Below are positions 22,377-33,339 of a stretch of 64,000 nucleotides of DNA, piece by piece (position 1 is the stretch's first letter; each line of letters begins with the position of its first letter). The translations under genes and the position numbers were made by a program. A model generated the notes under the pieces. That model ran no database searches and had not been told where the DNA came from. It was given only the letters and a program-made list of their open reading frames with translations. The stretch lies in NCBI GenBank assembly GCA_021464245.1, contig JADCRB010000013.1, positions 2,363,424-2,427,423 of the forward strand, written 5' to 3'. The stretch is from Carallia brachiata (lineage: Eukaryota; Streptophyta; Magnoliopsida; Malpighiales; Rhizophoraceae).

Positions 22377-23753
22377 ATGATGGCCGACCAAAGATCGCAC
22401 AATATAGCTTCTATTATTGACGATCAGCTGAAAGATCTGTCTTCTACACCATCAGAGCAATGTCTATTCAAAGTTCCTAACCATCTGCGAAGAGTTAAGA
22501 AAGAATCCTATGAACCAGACATCATTTCGATAGGACCTTACCACCATGATAAAAACAATTTACAAGCTATGAAAGAACACAAGTTGCGTTACCTTCAAGT
22601 GCTTTTACAACAAAGAAATGAGAATACCGTAATAAAATATATCCAAGCACTGACAAATCTGGAGGAAAGAGCCCACCAAAGCTATGCAGAACCTATTAGT
22701 CTCGAAACAGACAAGTTTGTGGAAATGATGCTCCTCGATGGTTGCTTTGTTGTTGAGCTGATTCGTAAGGGTTCAACAGAAGATTTGAACACAGATCATG
22801 ACCCCATTTTCAAATTAGACATGATGTTATATTCACTAAAGCATGATATGCTTTTACTTGAAAATCAGCTTCCATTCTTCATCTTGAAATTGCTGTTTGA
22901 CATGACTTTGATGCCGAACCAAGAAAGCGATTTTATTGAGTTGATTTTCAAGTTCTTCAAAGTGTTTCCAGGGCCGGGGTACAAAAGAGGAGCTCAGCAT
23001 GTGTTTCAAAATATTCAACATCTGCTGGGGTTAATGCATGATAATTGGCTTCCTTCTCCAGAAGGAAGGAAGGCCTATAATGAGAATGGAATAGCAAATC
23101 ACACACAAAGCTCCAAGTGTTTGATTTTATGGCCCTCTAATTGTGGGCGCAAGCGGGGAACCAAAGAAGATGATGATACACAGAGTCGCATCCGCTGCGC
23201 CATACAGCTTAAAGAGGCTGGAATCAGGTTCAAAAGGGCTGAGGGTTGTAGTTTGTTTGATATAAGATTTGAAAACGACACACTGTTGATCCCGAAATTG
23301 ACAATTGAAGATAGAACAGAGTCTCTCCTGCGAAATCTTATTGCATACGAGCAGCTCTCAAAGGTAAGTGATGATCTCTACCATGTCATTGACTATGCCA
23401 TGTTCATGGATTGCCTCATCGACACAGAAAAGGATGTGGAGTTGTTATGTCGCTGCGGGATCATCCACAATTGGCTGGGAGACGATAAGGTGGTCGCTAC
23501 TTTGTTCAATAAGCTTCTTGACAATGTCAGGCTCTATCATGAGAAGTCCTACTATGCTGATACATATGAAAAGGTGAACAGACACTACAGTAGGAAACGG
23601 AATGTCTGGAAGGCAAAGTTACGACATTTACTTCAACAGTCCATGGGCTCTAATCTCATTTTTAGCAGCTGTCGTGCTGCTTATACTCACCGCGGTACAA
23701 ACCATATATTCTGTTCTTTCTTATTATCACTAAGCCTCTTTTTGTTTGTATAA
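22377..23753 (+). CDS. DUF247 (UPF0481) family protein, copy A, C-terminal anchor lost by frameshift
   Basis: The frame gives 458 residues from ATG-ATG; copy B shares the start context and uses the second ATG. DUF247 hallmarks appear in order: VPNHLRRVKKESYEPDIISI then GPYHH (about 33-57), MMLLDGCFVVELI (117-129), HDMLLLENQLPFFIL (156-170), AIQLKEAGIRFKRAEG (275-290), LLIPKLTIEDRTESLLRNLI (303-322) and YAMFMDCLIDTEKDVELL (340-357). DUF247 proteins are plant-specific and usually end in a YFNNPWA-type motif plus a hydrophobic C-terminal membrane segment. Here, after LRH at residue 417 (about base 23628), one base is missing relative to copy B. The reading shifts, and the last 41 residues are unrelated to the family. 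The anchor is still encoded in the next frame, ending at TAA about 23733. The biochemical role is unknown; grass relatives act as pollen-side self-incompatibility factors, which cannot be assumed here. A sequencing error is an alternative. Confidence 0.85.
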   Translation: MMADQRSHNIASIIDDQLKDLSSTPSEQCLFKVPNHLRRVKKESYEPDIISIGPYHHDKNNLQAMKEHKLRYLQVLLQQRNENTVIKYIQALTNLEERAHQSYAEPISLETDKFVEMMLLDGCFVVELIRKGSTEDLNTDHDPIFKLDMMLYSLKHDMLLLENQLPFFILKLLFDMTLMPNQESDFIELIFKFFKVFPGPGYKRGAQHVFQNIQHLLGLMHDNWLPSPEGRKAYNENGIANHTQSSKCLILWPSNCGRKRGTKEDDDTQSRIRCAIQLKEAGIRFKRAEGCSLFDIRFENDTLLIPKLTIEDRTESLLRNLIAYEQLSKVSDDLYHVIDYAMFMDCLIDTEKDVELLCRCGIIHNWLGDDKVVATLFNKLLDNVRLYHEKSYYADTYEKVNRHYSRKRNVWKAKLRHLLQQSMGSNLIFSSCRAAYTHRGTNHIFCSFLLSLSLFLFV

Positions 23754-23900
23754 ACAATCTCTATGTCCCTGCTAAGTTTAATTTGTCTATTAAGAATTGA
23801 AATACCGAAACTAAGTTGTGTCTGTTCAATAATGAAGTGCACGATAATTCTATCCATTTGTTCATTTATCTCTACAATGTTTTGTTAACATCATCACCAG
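23754..23900 (+). other. 3' flank shared with DUF247 copy B
   Basis: Words such as TCCCTGCTAAG, AACTAAGTTGTGTCTGTTCAATAA and TTCATTTATCTCTA match the sequence downstream of copy B (50.25-50.44 kb, inverted). Homology fades beyond about 23890. This marks the right end of the duplication and probably contains the 3' untranslated region. Confidence 0.65.
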
Positions 23901-24284
23901 GAAACACACTTGAAACATAATTTCCCCCTACATTCTAATTGGATGTATAGTGTTCTAACTTTTTCTTTAGTTTCTTCACAATTATTTTATGTCAATATAC
24001 TCCATATTCCAAAGTTTCATTTTTTTTTTTTATTAATCACTCGCAGGATAATGAGAAAGTACTCAGATATAATAACACAATGCATTCTAAAGTCAACGTA
24101 TCCACATTAGTGCTTATATTTTTTGATTAACATCAACACTTATATTTGATTGAAAAAGGGAAGTTCACCAAAAACTACATGCTACTCATTTAGTAAAAGT
24201 TAATTGATTAATTATTATGTTTTGTTTTGAAGCGTCTGCACTTTTTTTTTTTTTTAAACAAAACAAGAAAATTTGTGAGACGGA

Positions 24285-24375
24285 CTCTAGGGGGAAGCCG
24301 CGTATCCCTTAAATTGCTCCCCCTATTCAGGGGGGCCTAGTTGCCCCAATATTATAGGGGGACATGGCTCCCCAC
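24285..24375. repeat. GC-rich repeat with CCCC/GGGG words
   Basis: A short, locally palindromic stretch (GCTCCCCCTATTCAGGGGG and AGGGGGACATGGCTCCCC) in AT-rich surroundings. It partly resembles the small hairpin at 18.5 kb. No gene is seen; the short frame beginning at 24364 has no family resemblance. Confidence 0.35.
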
Positions 24376-24639
24376 TGTCTAGGATGCTTTGTGGTTTATG
24401 CTTTCATTATTTGTGCTATACTCTCAGGAATTTATGTCCTTGATATGACTACATGTCACAATTTTGTTCTAGCGCATCCAACATCCAGATTTTGTCCTAA
24501 ACTTGTGAATTTTTACCGGAGAATGGATGGAAGTTTAGCGTTTCTGTTTGTTGAGTTCTAAATTTATGCATTTTCTTTTGAAGTGAATCCAGGCAAGTTA
24601 CTGAACAATGAGTGAGAAGGGGGTTTCCACTTCATCTTG

Positions 24640-24830
24640 GTTTTAAATGTCTAGGATGGGGATCCCCAATCTCTCATAGAAACGGAGATGGGATAAAAAT
24701 CTCATCCCGACCAGAACAGGGATGGAGACGGGTTAAGAAGTGGTGATAGAGATTAGGATAGTCTTCCCCACCCCCATTTCGCCTCGCCTCACCCCGTAGC
24801 CATTCCTTACAAAAAGGCATGAAACTAACC
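24640..24830. repeat. GGGGATCCCC-type dispersed repeat, copy 1
   Basis: GATGGGGATCCCCAATCTC, GAGATGGGATAAAAATCTCAT, GGGATGGAGACGGG and a CCATTCCTTA end form the pattern of a common plant non-autonomous DNA element. Similar but diverged copies are at about 27725-27930 and 28880-29050. Confidence 0.5.
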
Positions 24831-25307
24831 TTGCTCGCGATGTCTTTGAAGTCACTTGATGCTACATGCTAGACTTAGCTGTGGTTTGGGTCCAATTCCA
24901 AATTTTGGTTACAATTTAGAGAATAATTACATTTCCCACCTTTACTTTAGGAGTGATTATACTTCACATCCCGCATTTTTAAAAACTATACAAAAACATT
25001 CTATATATTTAAAGTGCTAACATAAAACACCCTATGCTAAAGAGGAGGTCAATCAAAGTTAAATTTACTAACACAAATGCCATGATAAATGCCTCAAAGT
25101 GACCAAAATATCCTTCTTACTGCCGAACAAAATATGACCAAAGAAAAAAGGCACCGAGAGAATTCCCTGCAATTTTGAAAGGGTTCGAACCGTAATCGAA
25201 TCCTACCTCACGAAGCTTATATACTCTTGGGGAGAGTCATGGAGAGCTTAGTTGTATATATTATCATTTTTTACTTACTGTTCATCGAATGAATGGTCGG
25301 TAATTTG

Positions 25308-25405
25308 CTAACGATGTAGTTATATTAATGACATGTGAAAAACAAAAATTTTAAAAATAAGAATAGAAATACAAACGTGAACTGACATCTCTTAGCCAGA
25401 TTAAT
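25308..25405. repeat. Direct repeat flanking an LTR insertion (left)
   Basis: AACGATGTAGTTATATT and AATAAGAATAGA-type words recur at about 26817-26910 in the same order, on the other side of the LTR at 25.4-26.7 kb. Confidence 0.6.
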
Positions 25406-25416
25406 TATTAGTTTTT

Positions 25417-26710
25417 TGTTAGTTCTGGTACAATAGTAGAGGGAGGTGAATTGAATGTTTTCAATTTTGCTCTCACAGTTCACTTAATCTCCGTTCTAAA
25501 GAGTTAGTTACAAAAATAATCAATAAACAAATTTTAAGCAATCAATATGAACAATAACAAAAGCAACTAAAAGTAAATGAAAGATATGAAAGAAGAGCTT
25601 GCATCGTGATTATAGTGGTTCGTCTCTAATTAGAAACTTTCGTCCACTCATCAACTACCTTTTCTTAAGAGTCCAATCTAATCACTTTCCCTTTTTTGCA
25701 GGAAGAAGAATAACCTCTTACACTTTTTCTTTTGATCTCACAACAAGTTTCTATGAAGTTTTTGATCACAAAAATACTCTTAGTCTTTTCCTCAATCACT
25801 AGAACTCAAGCTCTTACACTTTGATGTTTCAATTTTGATCTTTTCCTTTTCATACACTCTTTACAATGATGCCCAAACAATCCTCTGAGTCTCAAGAAAT
25901 GTCTAACAAAAAAGCATATATCTTTCTTATAGACTTTAGGTCAAACACTAACTATTAGACCATAAATACTTTTCAAAACGAGTAGATCTTCCTTAAAAAG
26001 GAAACTGCATCTTGTTATTTGTAGAAGCATCAGTCGATCGCAGGCTGGGTCCGATCGATCGACCTGAACATTCTATACCTCTTGGCTTCTGTCTCCTTGA
26101 TGCATCGGTCAACTGCAGACATCGCCTACTCAACCGACCAAAACTTTCTGTTTCTTTTTGACATTCATCTTCTTTTACCATTAGTCGAATGCAAATTTGG
26201 TCTTAGTCGACCGATCTAAACTTTTTATAACTTTTTTTACTACACCTCTCTGCTTTCAGTTGGATTCAAAGTTTCAACAACTTCTCACTTTCAACCTTCA
26301 TCATATTTGGTCGACCAAAGGCATCCCTAAGCCAACCGGTCTAGACTTTCTGTAATTTTTTTGTCTCTTCACTAATCACCTGATCGACTACAAAACTTGT
26401 CAGGTTGATCGATTTGACTTTATTGCAACTTCCAACTTTTAGAAACTTCCTTCTTTTACCATGAACTCACAAGATAACATTCGTTGCATTTCTATCATTA
26501 AGAGATTGACAGAAATACACGAGATCTTTTCATAATTGTTAGCTCATTCGAATTAAAAAAATGAAGACCTAGCCTTGTCTAAAATTGTCACAATTAAGAG
26601 CTATCATATTAATATTAAACACAATAATGCACTATCTTATAAGCTCGCCGATCATTCAAAAAATCTTTCATCCAAATATAGCAAAAATAATCTAATTACG
26701 TTGACATCAG
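25417..26710 (-). mobile_element. Minus-strand LTR (solo LTR candidate)
   Basis: Read on the minus strand, it ends in CAATTCACCTCCCTCTA then GAACTAACA, like the U5 end of large copia LTRs, and the preceding sequence is built of loosely repeated TCGACCG/GGTCGAC-containing segments like the 15.2-16.9-kb LTR. Shared words with that LTR include the GATCTTATAGCTCTTAA / TGATAGCTCTTAATT region. The 5' edge (about 26710) is approximate. No primer-binding site or pol is seen. Confidence 0.5.
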
Positions 26711-26816
26711 TCAAACTTGGTAGGCACATTAAAACTTAATGCTAAACAAATTTTTACATTGTTATGATTGTTGACTCCAAGATCTGAATTTGTTTTATTA
26801 TTAGACACCAGCAATT

Positions 26817-26910
26817 TGTAAACGATGTAGTTATATTTATGGCCTATAAAAAAGAAAAAATTTAACAAATAAGAATAAGATTTTTGACACCTAGTCATGG
26901 CTGAACAGCT
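26817..26910. repeat. Direct repeat flanking an LTR insertion (right)
   Basis: Partner of 25308-25405. At about 95 bp it is far too long for a transposition target duplication, so it must reflect another event. Confidence 0.6.
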
Positions 26911-27178
26911 ACGGATTGTAACAGTCATTTGATCGCTTTCATTTCTTTTTTCCACCTTATTTTGTTACACATCAACTTTAAACCTATTTAAATCAGTTGA
27001 GGATATTGCATATACTTCAAAAATTCTTTCTTTTTATATTTGTTGCACGCTACCCCTATCCCTTCTACACATAACCTTTTTTCGCAAAAAATTAAAAAAA
27101 ATCAGTGGAATCTATCATGGGTCCCACTATCTGTCCTCTCTCTCTTTCTCTCTCCCCCGGTCCCCTGTCTTCCCTACC

Positions 27179-27196
27179 CCCCCCCCCCCCCCCCCA
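27179..27196. repeat. Poly-C tract
   Basis: About 18 C in a row after a CT-rich stretch; no coding meaning. Confidence 0.9.
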
Positions 27197-27329
27197 ATTG
27201 TCTATTGTTTTCATAGAAGGGAAACACTAGCAGGATGGAGCAAAATGGGGTGAAGATAGGGGGAGAGAGAAAGACAGAGGAGAAGGAGGCTGAGGTGGGA
27301 TGGGCCCCAACTCTCTTTTATTTTGTTAA

Positions 27330-27480
27330 ATATATTTCATGTATATAAGTGTTAAGATTTATGTGCAACAGATCTTAGAATAGTGGATCCTTAATTATCA
27401 TGTATATAATGATTAGAATTTACGTACAACAATTCATTATGTGTATAATAATTAAAATTCAAATGCAGCAAATATAAAAG
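27330..27480. repeat. Short degenerate tandem repeat
   Basis: CATGTATATAA-G-TTA-GATTTA-GT-CAAC-like words recur about every 40-60 bp at about 27338, 27398 and 27438. Imperfect. Confidence 0.4.
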
Positions 27481-27724
27481 TGATGTATTACATACTTGAT
27501 AAAGAAAATAAAATTTTGAAAAAAAATTAAATTAACTGTGTTACCCTTGGACAAAAAGTTTGCCCATCTAGGTAACACGATTCATTCAAAACACTTGTTA
27601 TTAAACCAAGGCAATGAGGAGGCATTTACCTCAAATTAAAAAAAAAAAAAAAGAGGCAAAACAAAAGGAAAAAGGAAAACGAGGAGTATAGTCATAACCC
27701 GAAATAGACGCCAAGCTTAAAACA

Positions 27725-27930
27725 AATAGGGACGACAATTTTATTCATATCTATCGAAGATTACCTATACCTGCCTCAATAGGTACGAAGTCAACGGCGT
27801 TTGCTTAGAGAATGGGATAAGGATCCCAATTTTCTGAAATTTTTAGTGGGGATGAGAATGGGTTTGAGGTTCATTGTCTCTGCCTCATGTCCATCTCCGT
27901 CTTACCCCATTCAATTATTTTACTATTTTA
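27725..27930. repeat. GGGGATCCCC-type dispersed repeat, copy 2
   Basis: Contains GAATGGGATAAGGATCCC, GTGGGGATGAGAATGGG and CCATCTCCGTCTTACCCC, a diverged member of the family at 24.64 kb. Confidence 0.45.
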
Positions 27931-28127
27931 CCTTTTATATTTTAATTATAAATTCTAGGGGGATAAATGGGTCATTTTCGTTGGCATAGATGCAGACCAA
28001 ACAACTACACAGAGGCCCCCACTTAAATGGATTAAGATTGCAATGGGGTTTGTTTAGCAACACCATTCCTGTTAATTTCCATGTTATAGAACTCATCTTA
28101 CTAAACTCGAAAAGTGTTTTAAGTAAA

Positions 28128-28180
28128 CTGACTTTTTTTAGTTTCAATGAAAAACTGACTTTTTTTAGTTTCAATGAATA
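28128..28180. repeat. Tandem duplication, 27 bp x 2
   Basis: CTGACTTTTTTTAGTTTCAA is repeated 27 bp apart (start 28128 and 28155) with virtually no divergence, which suggests a recent slip. Confidence 0.85.
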
Positions 28181-28556
28181 TATTTACGACTATTTGACTA
28201 ATAAATAGGGTTGTACATTCATGTGCTAAAATTAACACTCTGCCCATGCATGATGTAGTGACGTCCAAAACTTAAAATTGAGGAGCATGTGCACATTAGA
28301 TCAGTTCATGAGACACGAATAAATCACAATAAGATTGCTGTCCAAAACAAGGACAGTTATCAACGATTTAGACAGCCAATACACGTACAATTCTAGAAAA
28401 TCATATAATTATTTCACCCTATTGAATGAATCTGAAATATACCTCTTAGTTGCTGGAGCTAGAGTACTCTTTGATTGTTCTTTAAATAAGTGATCATCAA
28501 ATTTAATCCAACTATCTGATCTAATAGCATCGGAGAATAGGCCTAACCCTGTTCTA

Positions 28557-28778
28557 CTATTGATATACATGGCAATGCATACTGTTTGTCAATGTTTCTT
28601 GAAGAGCACACGATGCCAATTTACCATCATCAGAATTTTCAACCTTTACAATTTTCATGTCTTCGGATGCAATTTTTGAATCCTTCACATGACCCCTTAA
28701 TAGAGCAGAGTCAAATGGTGCATTATATGACATTAACTTGTTCAGATATACACCAATAAAATTGTGTTTGGTCCCCAT
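28557..28778 (-). other. Small open frame, 73 codons, unrecognised
   Basis: Starts with ATG-GGG-ACC and encodes a hydrophilic peptide (KVENSDDGKLASCALQETL near its end). Amino-acid usage looks more protein-like than its surroundings, but no family is recognised and nothing adjoining it supports a gene. Possibly a leftover exon. Confidence 0.25.
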
Positions 28779-28879
28779 CTTTAATTTTGATTTTTAAACT
28801 TGAATTTGAAGCATGTAGATGGTGAATATGAAAGCTAGGGCATTGATTGTTCTTTTCGTTTTGTGAAGCGTGTTTGAGC

Positions 28880-29050
28880 TAGTGGATACGGGGCGAGGAC
28901 GGGGATCCCTGTTCCCTGCTAAGGATGGGGGAAGGGGATAAAATTTCATAACCATCAGAGACACGGACGGAGATGGGATAGCATTAATAAATGGGTACGT
29001 GGAACATGGAGGTCATCCCCATCCCCGACCCTTCCTGTTGCCATTCCTAA
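28880..29050. repeat. GGGGATCCCC-type dispersed repeat, copy 3
   Basis: GATACGGGGCGAGGACGGGG, GGATGGGGGAAGGGGATAAAA and CATCCCCATCCCCGACCC then CCATTCCTAA show it to be a third diverged member of the family. Confidence 0.5.
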
Positions 29051-29174
29051 ACACAAAAAGGTCCATCTTTCTGTATAAAGTGGGAATTTTCAACGAAAAA
29101 AGTGCTTTCTAAACCGAACGTGAATGTCGTTTTCCATCAGACGGCTGTTCCCGTCACTCCACTCTCGACTTGGA

Positions 29175-29387
29175 TTATATATCCAAGAAAGTCCGCTCAC
29201 ATGGAAGACCCTTGGGGCTTATTTTGATCAGGCGTGCTTCCAGTTCAGATAACAATAAGTTAAAAAGTTTATCTTGCAAATCGGCTTGTTGTTCCACTAT
29301 TGTTATGTCGAAGATTTCTAGGTCTAATGTACTTAGGTAATGGCGAATGTTTATTTCTGAATGGTACTTTTGAAAATGTAACTTCAT
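29175..29387 (-). other. Small open frame, 70 codons, unrecognised
   Basis: A frame with the stretch IVEQQADLQDKLFNLLLSEL followed by EARLIKISPKGLPCERT has helix-forming, protein-like composition, suggesting a terminal exon fragment of an unknown gene. The neighbouring sequence gives no further exon I can recognise. Confidence 0.3.
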
Positions 29388-29689
29388 TCATTAATTCCGA
29401 ACATGAAACAAACATCTGTGTTCACTATCTATGGAGTGGAGTGACTATCTATCCTTAATCTCCTCTTCCCTATTCCCCCGTTTTTCCTTTCTCGTTGGCT
29501 GGAGAATCCATTTCTTTTTTTGGATTGTCTTCTATGCTTTAAGGGTTGCTACTTTGATCAAAAAGTTGTGCATCTTGAATTGGTTACAATGATGAGATAG
29601 GCGCCAAGGGCAGTTGCAAGGCATTAATTATACAAAGGTGGGTTCTTGATTGTACAGAATTGATTTTCTTGATTGAATGGAAGATATTA

Positions 29690-30560
29690 CTCTGCATTCT
29701 TTCAAAACTTGGAGATTGAAGGCTCCTTTTGGAAGTGGAATTAGTTTCATAAATTACTCATTGAATTCCAACGATGGCTTTTGAACTGGAAAAGTTGTTG
29801 AAGTTGCAATATTGGGCAGCTTATCTAGCTATTCAGCTAAGTTGCAGCCACGCACAGAACTGAAACCAAGCCATGGCTTCTTGCGTTGGTGTTTACACTT
29901 GAGGTCCTAGTAGTTACTGAGTACTAACGATTTATACTATAAATAGTATGATGCAATTATTTTTAGTCTTACATATTTGTGGGTTCACCACCTAACATAA
30001 CATAACATGTATTCAATTTTACATGCCGGGATCACTTAATGATTAAGAGTTTAAACGTCTATTTTTAAAATTTTGTATTTTAGTTATTCAGGAAACATTC
30101 TAGTAATTACAACTTAGACCTCTATTATATAGGTTTCAAGTTCTAACACTGAGAAGATGCTTTGACATTTATGGAAATGGACAGAGCTATCCCTATTTAT
30201 ATAGCTCATAATCCATAAGCCTTTTAATGAATGGAAAAAAAAATTGGATTTTAATATTGAGAAGAGAAGAATAAAGTTTATAAAAATAAAAAGAGATGTT
30301 TCAATTATATAACTTATAGTCTAATAAATCTCTTAACAAACAAAAACAATCTTATAGTGTGAAATCTAATTTAGGAAAGAAAAATTAGTGCAACGTTTAG
30401 CATTCCTAATATTACCCTAGATTAATTAATGTCTCTCGAAGAAAACATATTAGAACGTAGGAACAGTATAATGGTCTCATTGTTGGGCGACGAGATACTG
30501 CATTTTGATTTTTTATTTCCTTTCGATTTTTTGTTTCTTTGCACGACCTGTACTGGAATT
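29690..30560. repeat. Large direct repeat D (partner 49.57-50.12 kb)
   Basis: Shared words in order: GGAAGTGGAATTAGT, AAGTTGTTGAAGTTG / AAGTTGTCGAAGTTG, AAGCCATGGCTTCTTG / AAGCCATGACTTCTTG, ACATAACATAACAT, TATTAC-CTAGATTA and TCTCATTGTTG. The partner lies directly downstream of DUF247 copy B, so this interval looks like the flank of another DUF247-type locus whose gene is not present. Confidence 0.6.
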
Positions 30561-30849
30561 TTGTTGTTCGTGACCAGAAGAAGACCAACGAGTGATCTCC
30601 TAACATTAAAACGTAACTTATAGTCTACAACTCAGCTGCATTTTTGCGGCCAAGATAACAATGTGGGATTCATTTTGCACATTGATTAAGGAAGTCAAAA
30701 ATTCGGCTGTAATGATCAAATGGGTCTTACGGATAGTAACCCTTAAAATTTTACTGAGATTCAAATGTTTACGCCTGATTAGTCGTCTAACTAATGATTG
30801 AGAAATTAATTAAAAAATAGTAAAATTAGGAAAATGTAAAAAAAGATAT

Positions 30850-31435
30850 TGTAATAGTCCACTAGATCACGGATCTAAACTGATTAATTTGGTGGAATAA
30901 ATTTGGTAAAAATAATAACACAATCAGATATAAGAATTTACATTATTCGGCTTAAAGCCTACGTTCACGGTAAAGACGATCAAAAAATATTCGACTATAA
31001 CTAACATAAATTTTATAAATTGCACTCAATATTTACTACCCAATTTCTAAACACCCATTATTCTCTCATAGGCTCTTTGTCCAAACAAGCTTTGGACTTC
31101 TCTCCAATGCTCTTTCTTTTTTTTAACTCTCTCTTCACCTTCTCTGCAAACTATACACACACGCGCGCACACGCGCAAGAAAAAAAAAAAAAGATACAGG
31201 AGCATTAAATACCATGCATGTGTAAGATCTTGCGAATCACGCATGCATGGACTTTGCATGCACAACTTGCATATTTTGTCTTTTTTGCAAATTGATGGCA
31301 TTGGTTACAACAAAAAAAAATAAAATTTATTATTCCAATAACTACATGTTATTTTCAAGCCAATCACTTTTGACTTTGTTACTTATTGAATAGAGATGTC
31401 TCATCTTGCACAAATTGCAAGACACAACTTCAACA
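30850..31435 (-). repeat. 3' LTR of the 30.85-36.09-kb copia element
   Basis: About 586 bp. On the minus strand it begins TGTTGAAG and ends CTATTACA. It matches the other LTR over its whole length but has an alternating CACACGCGCG stretch near 31150-31170 that the other LTR lacks. Confidence 0.9.
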
Positions 31436-31450
31436 AATCTCCACCTTGGC
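31436..31450 (-). other. Polypurine tract
   Basis: On the minus strand CCAAGGTGGAGATT directly precedes the LTR start TGTTGAAG. This is the typical plant copia second-strand primer. Confidence 0.85.
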
Positions 31451-31559
31451 TTGGATTGGGACAAGGTCATCACAGTTCTTCCCAATCGTCTTTCTTCATA
31501 TTTTAGTTGTTAAACAATAATCAAATCCAAACAGTATTTGCATTTGACTGTAGGAATAG

Positions 31560-32960
31560 GCTTTGTCATCATATCCGCAGGATTGTCCGTTGTACTGATC
31601 TTTTCCACCATGACTTCTCCTTCTGATATAATTTCACAGACGAAATGATACCTAACATTAATGTGCTTTGTCTCTCGTGATACATTTGATTTTTGGTCAA
31701 ATGTATGGCACTTTGGTTGTCACAATATACAATAGTAAAACTTTGTTGTAAACCCAAACCGCCAATGGGACCTGCAACCATAATGCCTTTTTCACACTTC
31801 TGTAACTGCCATCTACTCAGCTTCCATTGTAGACAAGGCAATCGTAGACTGCAAAATTACCTTCCAGCTAATGGTACAACAGAAAGAGTGAAAACATAAC
31901 CTTTTAGGGACCTTCTTTTGTCCAAATCACCAACGTAGTAGAATCGACGTATCCAACTATATTTTCACTGGTGCGGCTATTCCTTTCATACACTAAACCA
32001 ACGCTTGTGGTTCCTTTGAGATATCATAAAAACCATTTCACAGCCTCCCAGTGAGTTTTATTAGGATTTCCCATGAATTTGGAAACAACACTGACGCATG
32101 TGAAATGTCAGGACGAGTATAGACCATAACGCACACATGATCCTACCAACTGCACTACTGTATAGAACTCAGACTATTTGCTCCATTTCCTCATTTGCTT
32201 GAGGTGACTATGCTGCAGGAGTTTGAGGTGACCTTAATGGAGTGCTCACAGGCTTGCAATCTTGCATTCAAAACATTCTAGAACCTTTTCAATATACTTT
32301 TTTTGTGACAAGTATAAGGTTTCAATGCCTCGATCTCTGTGAATCTCTATCTCCAGTTCTGCTTGGCCACTCCCAATTCTTTCATTTCAAACCACTATTG
32401 AGTTAAGTCTTTAACTGATTGATTTATGACATGTTCTTTGCAGCTATTAACATGTCACCAATGTAGAGCAACAGAAAAATGAATGAATCATCTAGTAGCC
32501 TCTTGTGATATATAACTGTCATAATTACTCTTAGAGTAACTGTTATCGATCATAAAACTATCAAACTGCTTATGCCACTACCTAGGTGACTGCTTGAGAC
32601 TATAAAGTGACTTTTTTAATAGACACACATGGTCCTCCTTCGTTGGATCCACAAAAACTTTTGGCTAATGCATGTAAATCTTCTCATCAAGATTTCCATA
32701 CAAAAATGCTATTTTTATATGAGTTGCTCAACTCCAAATCAAATAAGCAACTATTGCAAGTAAAATTGAATAGAAGTGTGCTTTACTAGGAAAAAATACT
32801 TCATGAAAGTCAATACCTCTCGCTGTGTAAAGCCCTTTACAACGAACGTGCCTTGTACCACCCATCCTCAGCTCCTGTGATTCCTTCCTTTGTTGTAGAC
32901 CCGATTTGCATCCAACGATCTTTGGACTCTTAGTGGCTTCACAAGCTCCCAAGTTTGGTT
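31560..32960 (-). pseudogene. Copia reverse transcriptase and RNase H remains
   Basis: On the minus strand, the reverse-transcriptase start is recognisable as VGCKSGLQQRKE then KGLYTARGIDFHEVFFP (about 32930-32790). The catalytic YVDD box has become YIGDMLIA (about 32480-32450), with the first aspartate lost. RNase H is seen as TIVYCDNQSAIHLTKNQMYH (about 31735-31675) followed by VKLYQKEKSWWKRS. There are many stops. Confidence 0.88.
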
Positions 32961-33339
32961 CTTATGAATGACTCAATTTCCTCTATCATGGAAGTGAGCC
33001 ATTTAGAGGATTCTACACTAAAGATAGCCTCCTATAAGAATTGAGTTCAGAATCATCGATCTTTCACTACAGATATGCAAATGCAGCTGATCCTGGTATC
33101 GTGAGAGCAGCCTGATTTCTCTTTTACCTCCATGTTTTGCATACTGTAAGAGTCCTCATCCGATTTTGTAGCTTTCGACTTTTGCTGCGTAGATTTTGTA
33201 GGTTTTGAGTGAACCTCTGCTTTTGTTCTCATCTACCGGTTAAGCTTTGCTATCTTCCTGCACTAATTTTGAAGCCTTCACCTTTGGCTCCACCTGCTCG
33301 CTAACTTCATCATCATCATCAACCATGATAGACCCATTC

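Noticed and set aside
22377..23753. Self-incompatibility determinant
   Set aside because: Some grass DUF247 genes have that role, but DUF247 is a large family, this appears to be a eudicot, and the window shows no partner gene. The functional label would be a guess.
24364..24561. Hydrophobic 65-codon frame (start MAPHCLGCFVV)
   Set aside because: Begins inside a GC-rich repeat and resembles no known family; hydrophobic short frames are common in T-rich DNA.
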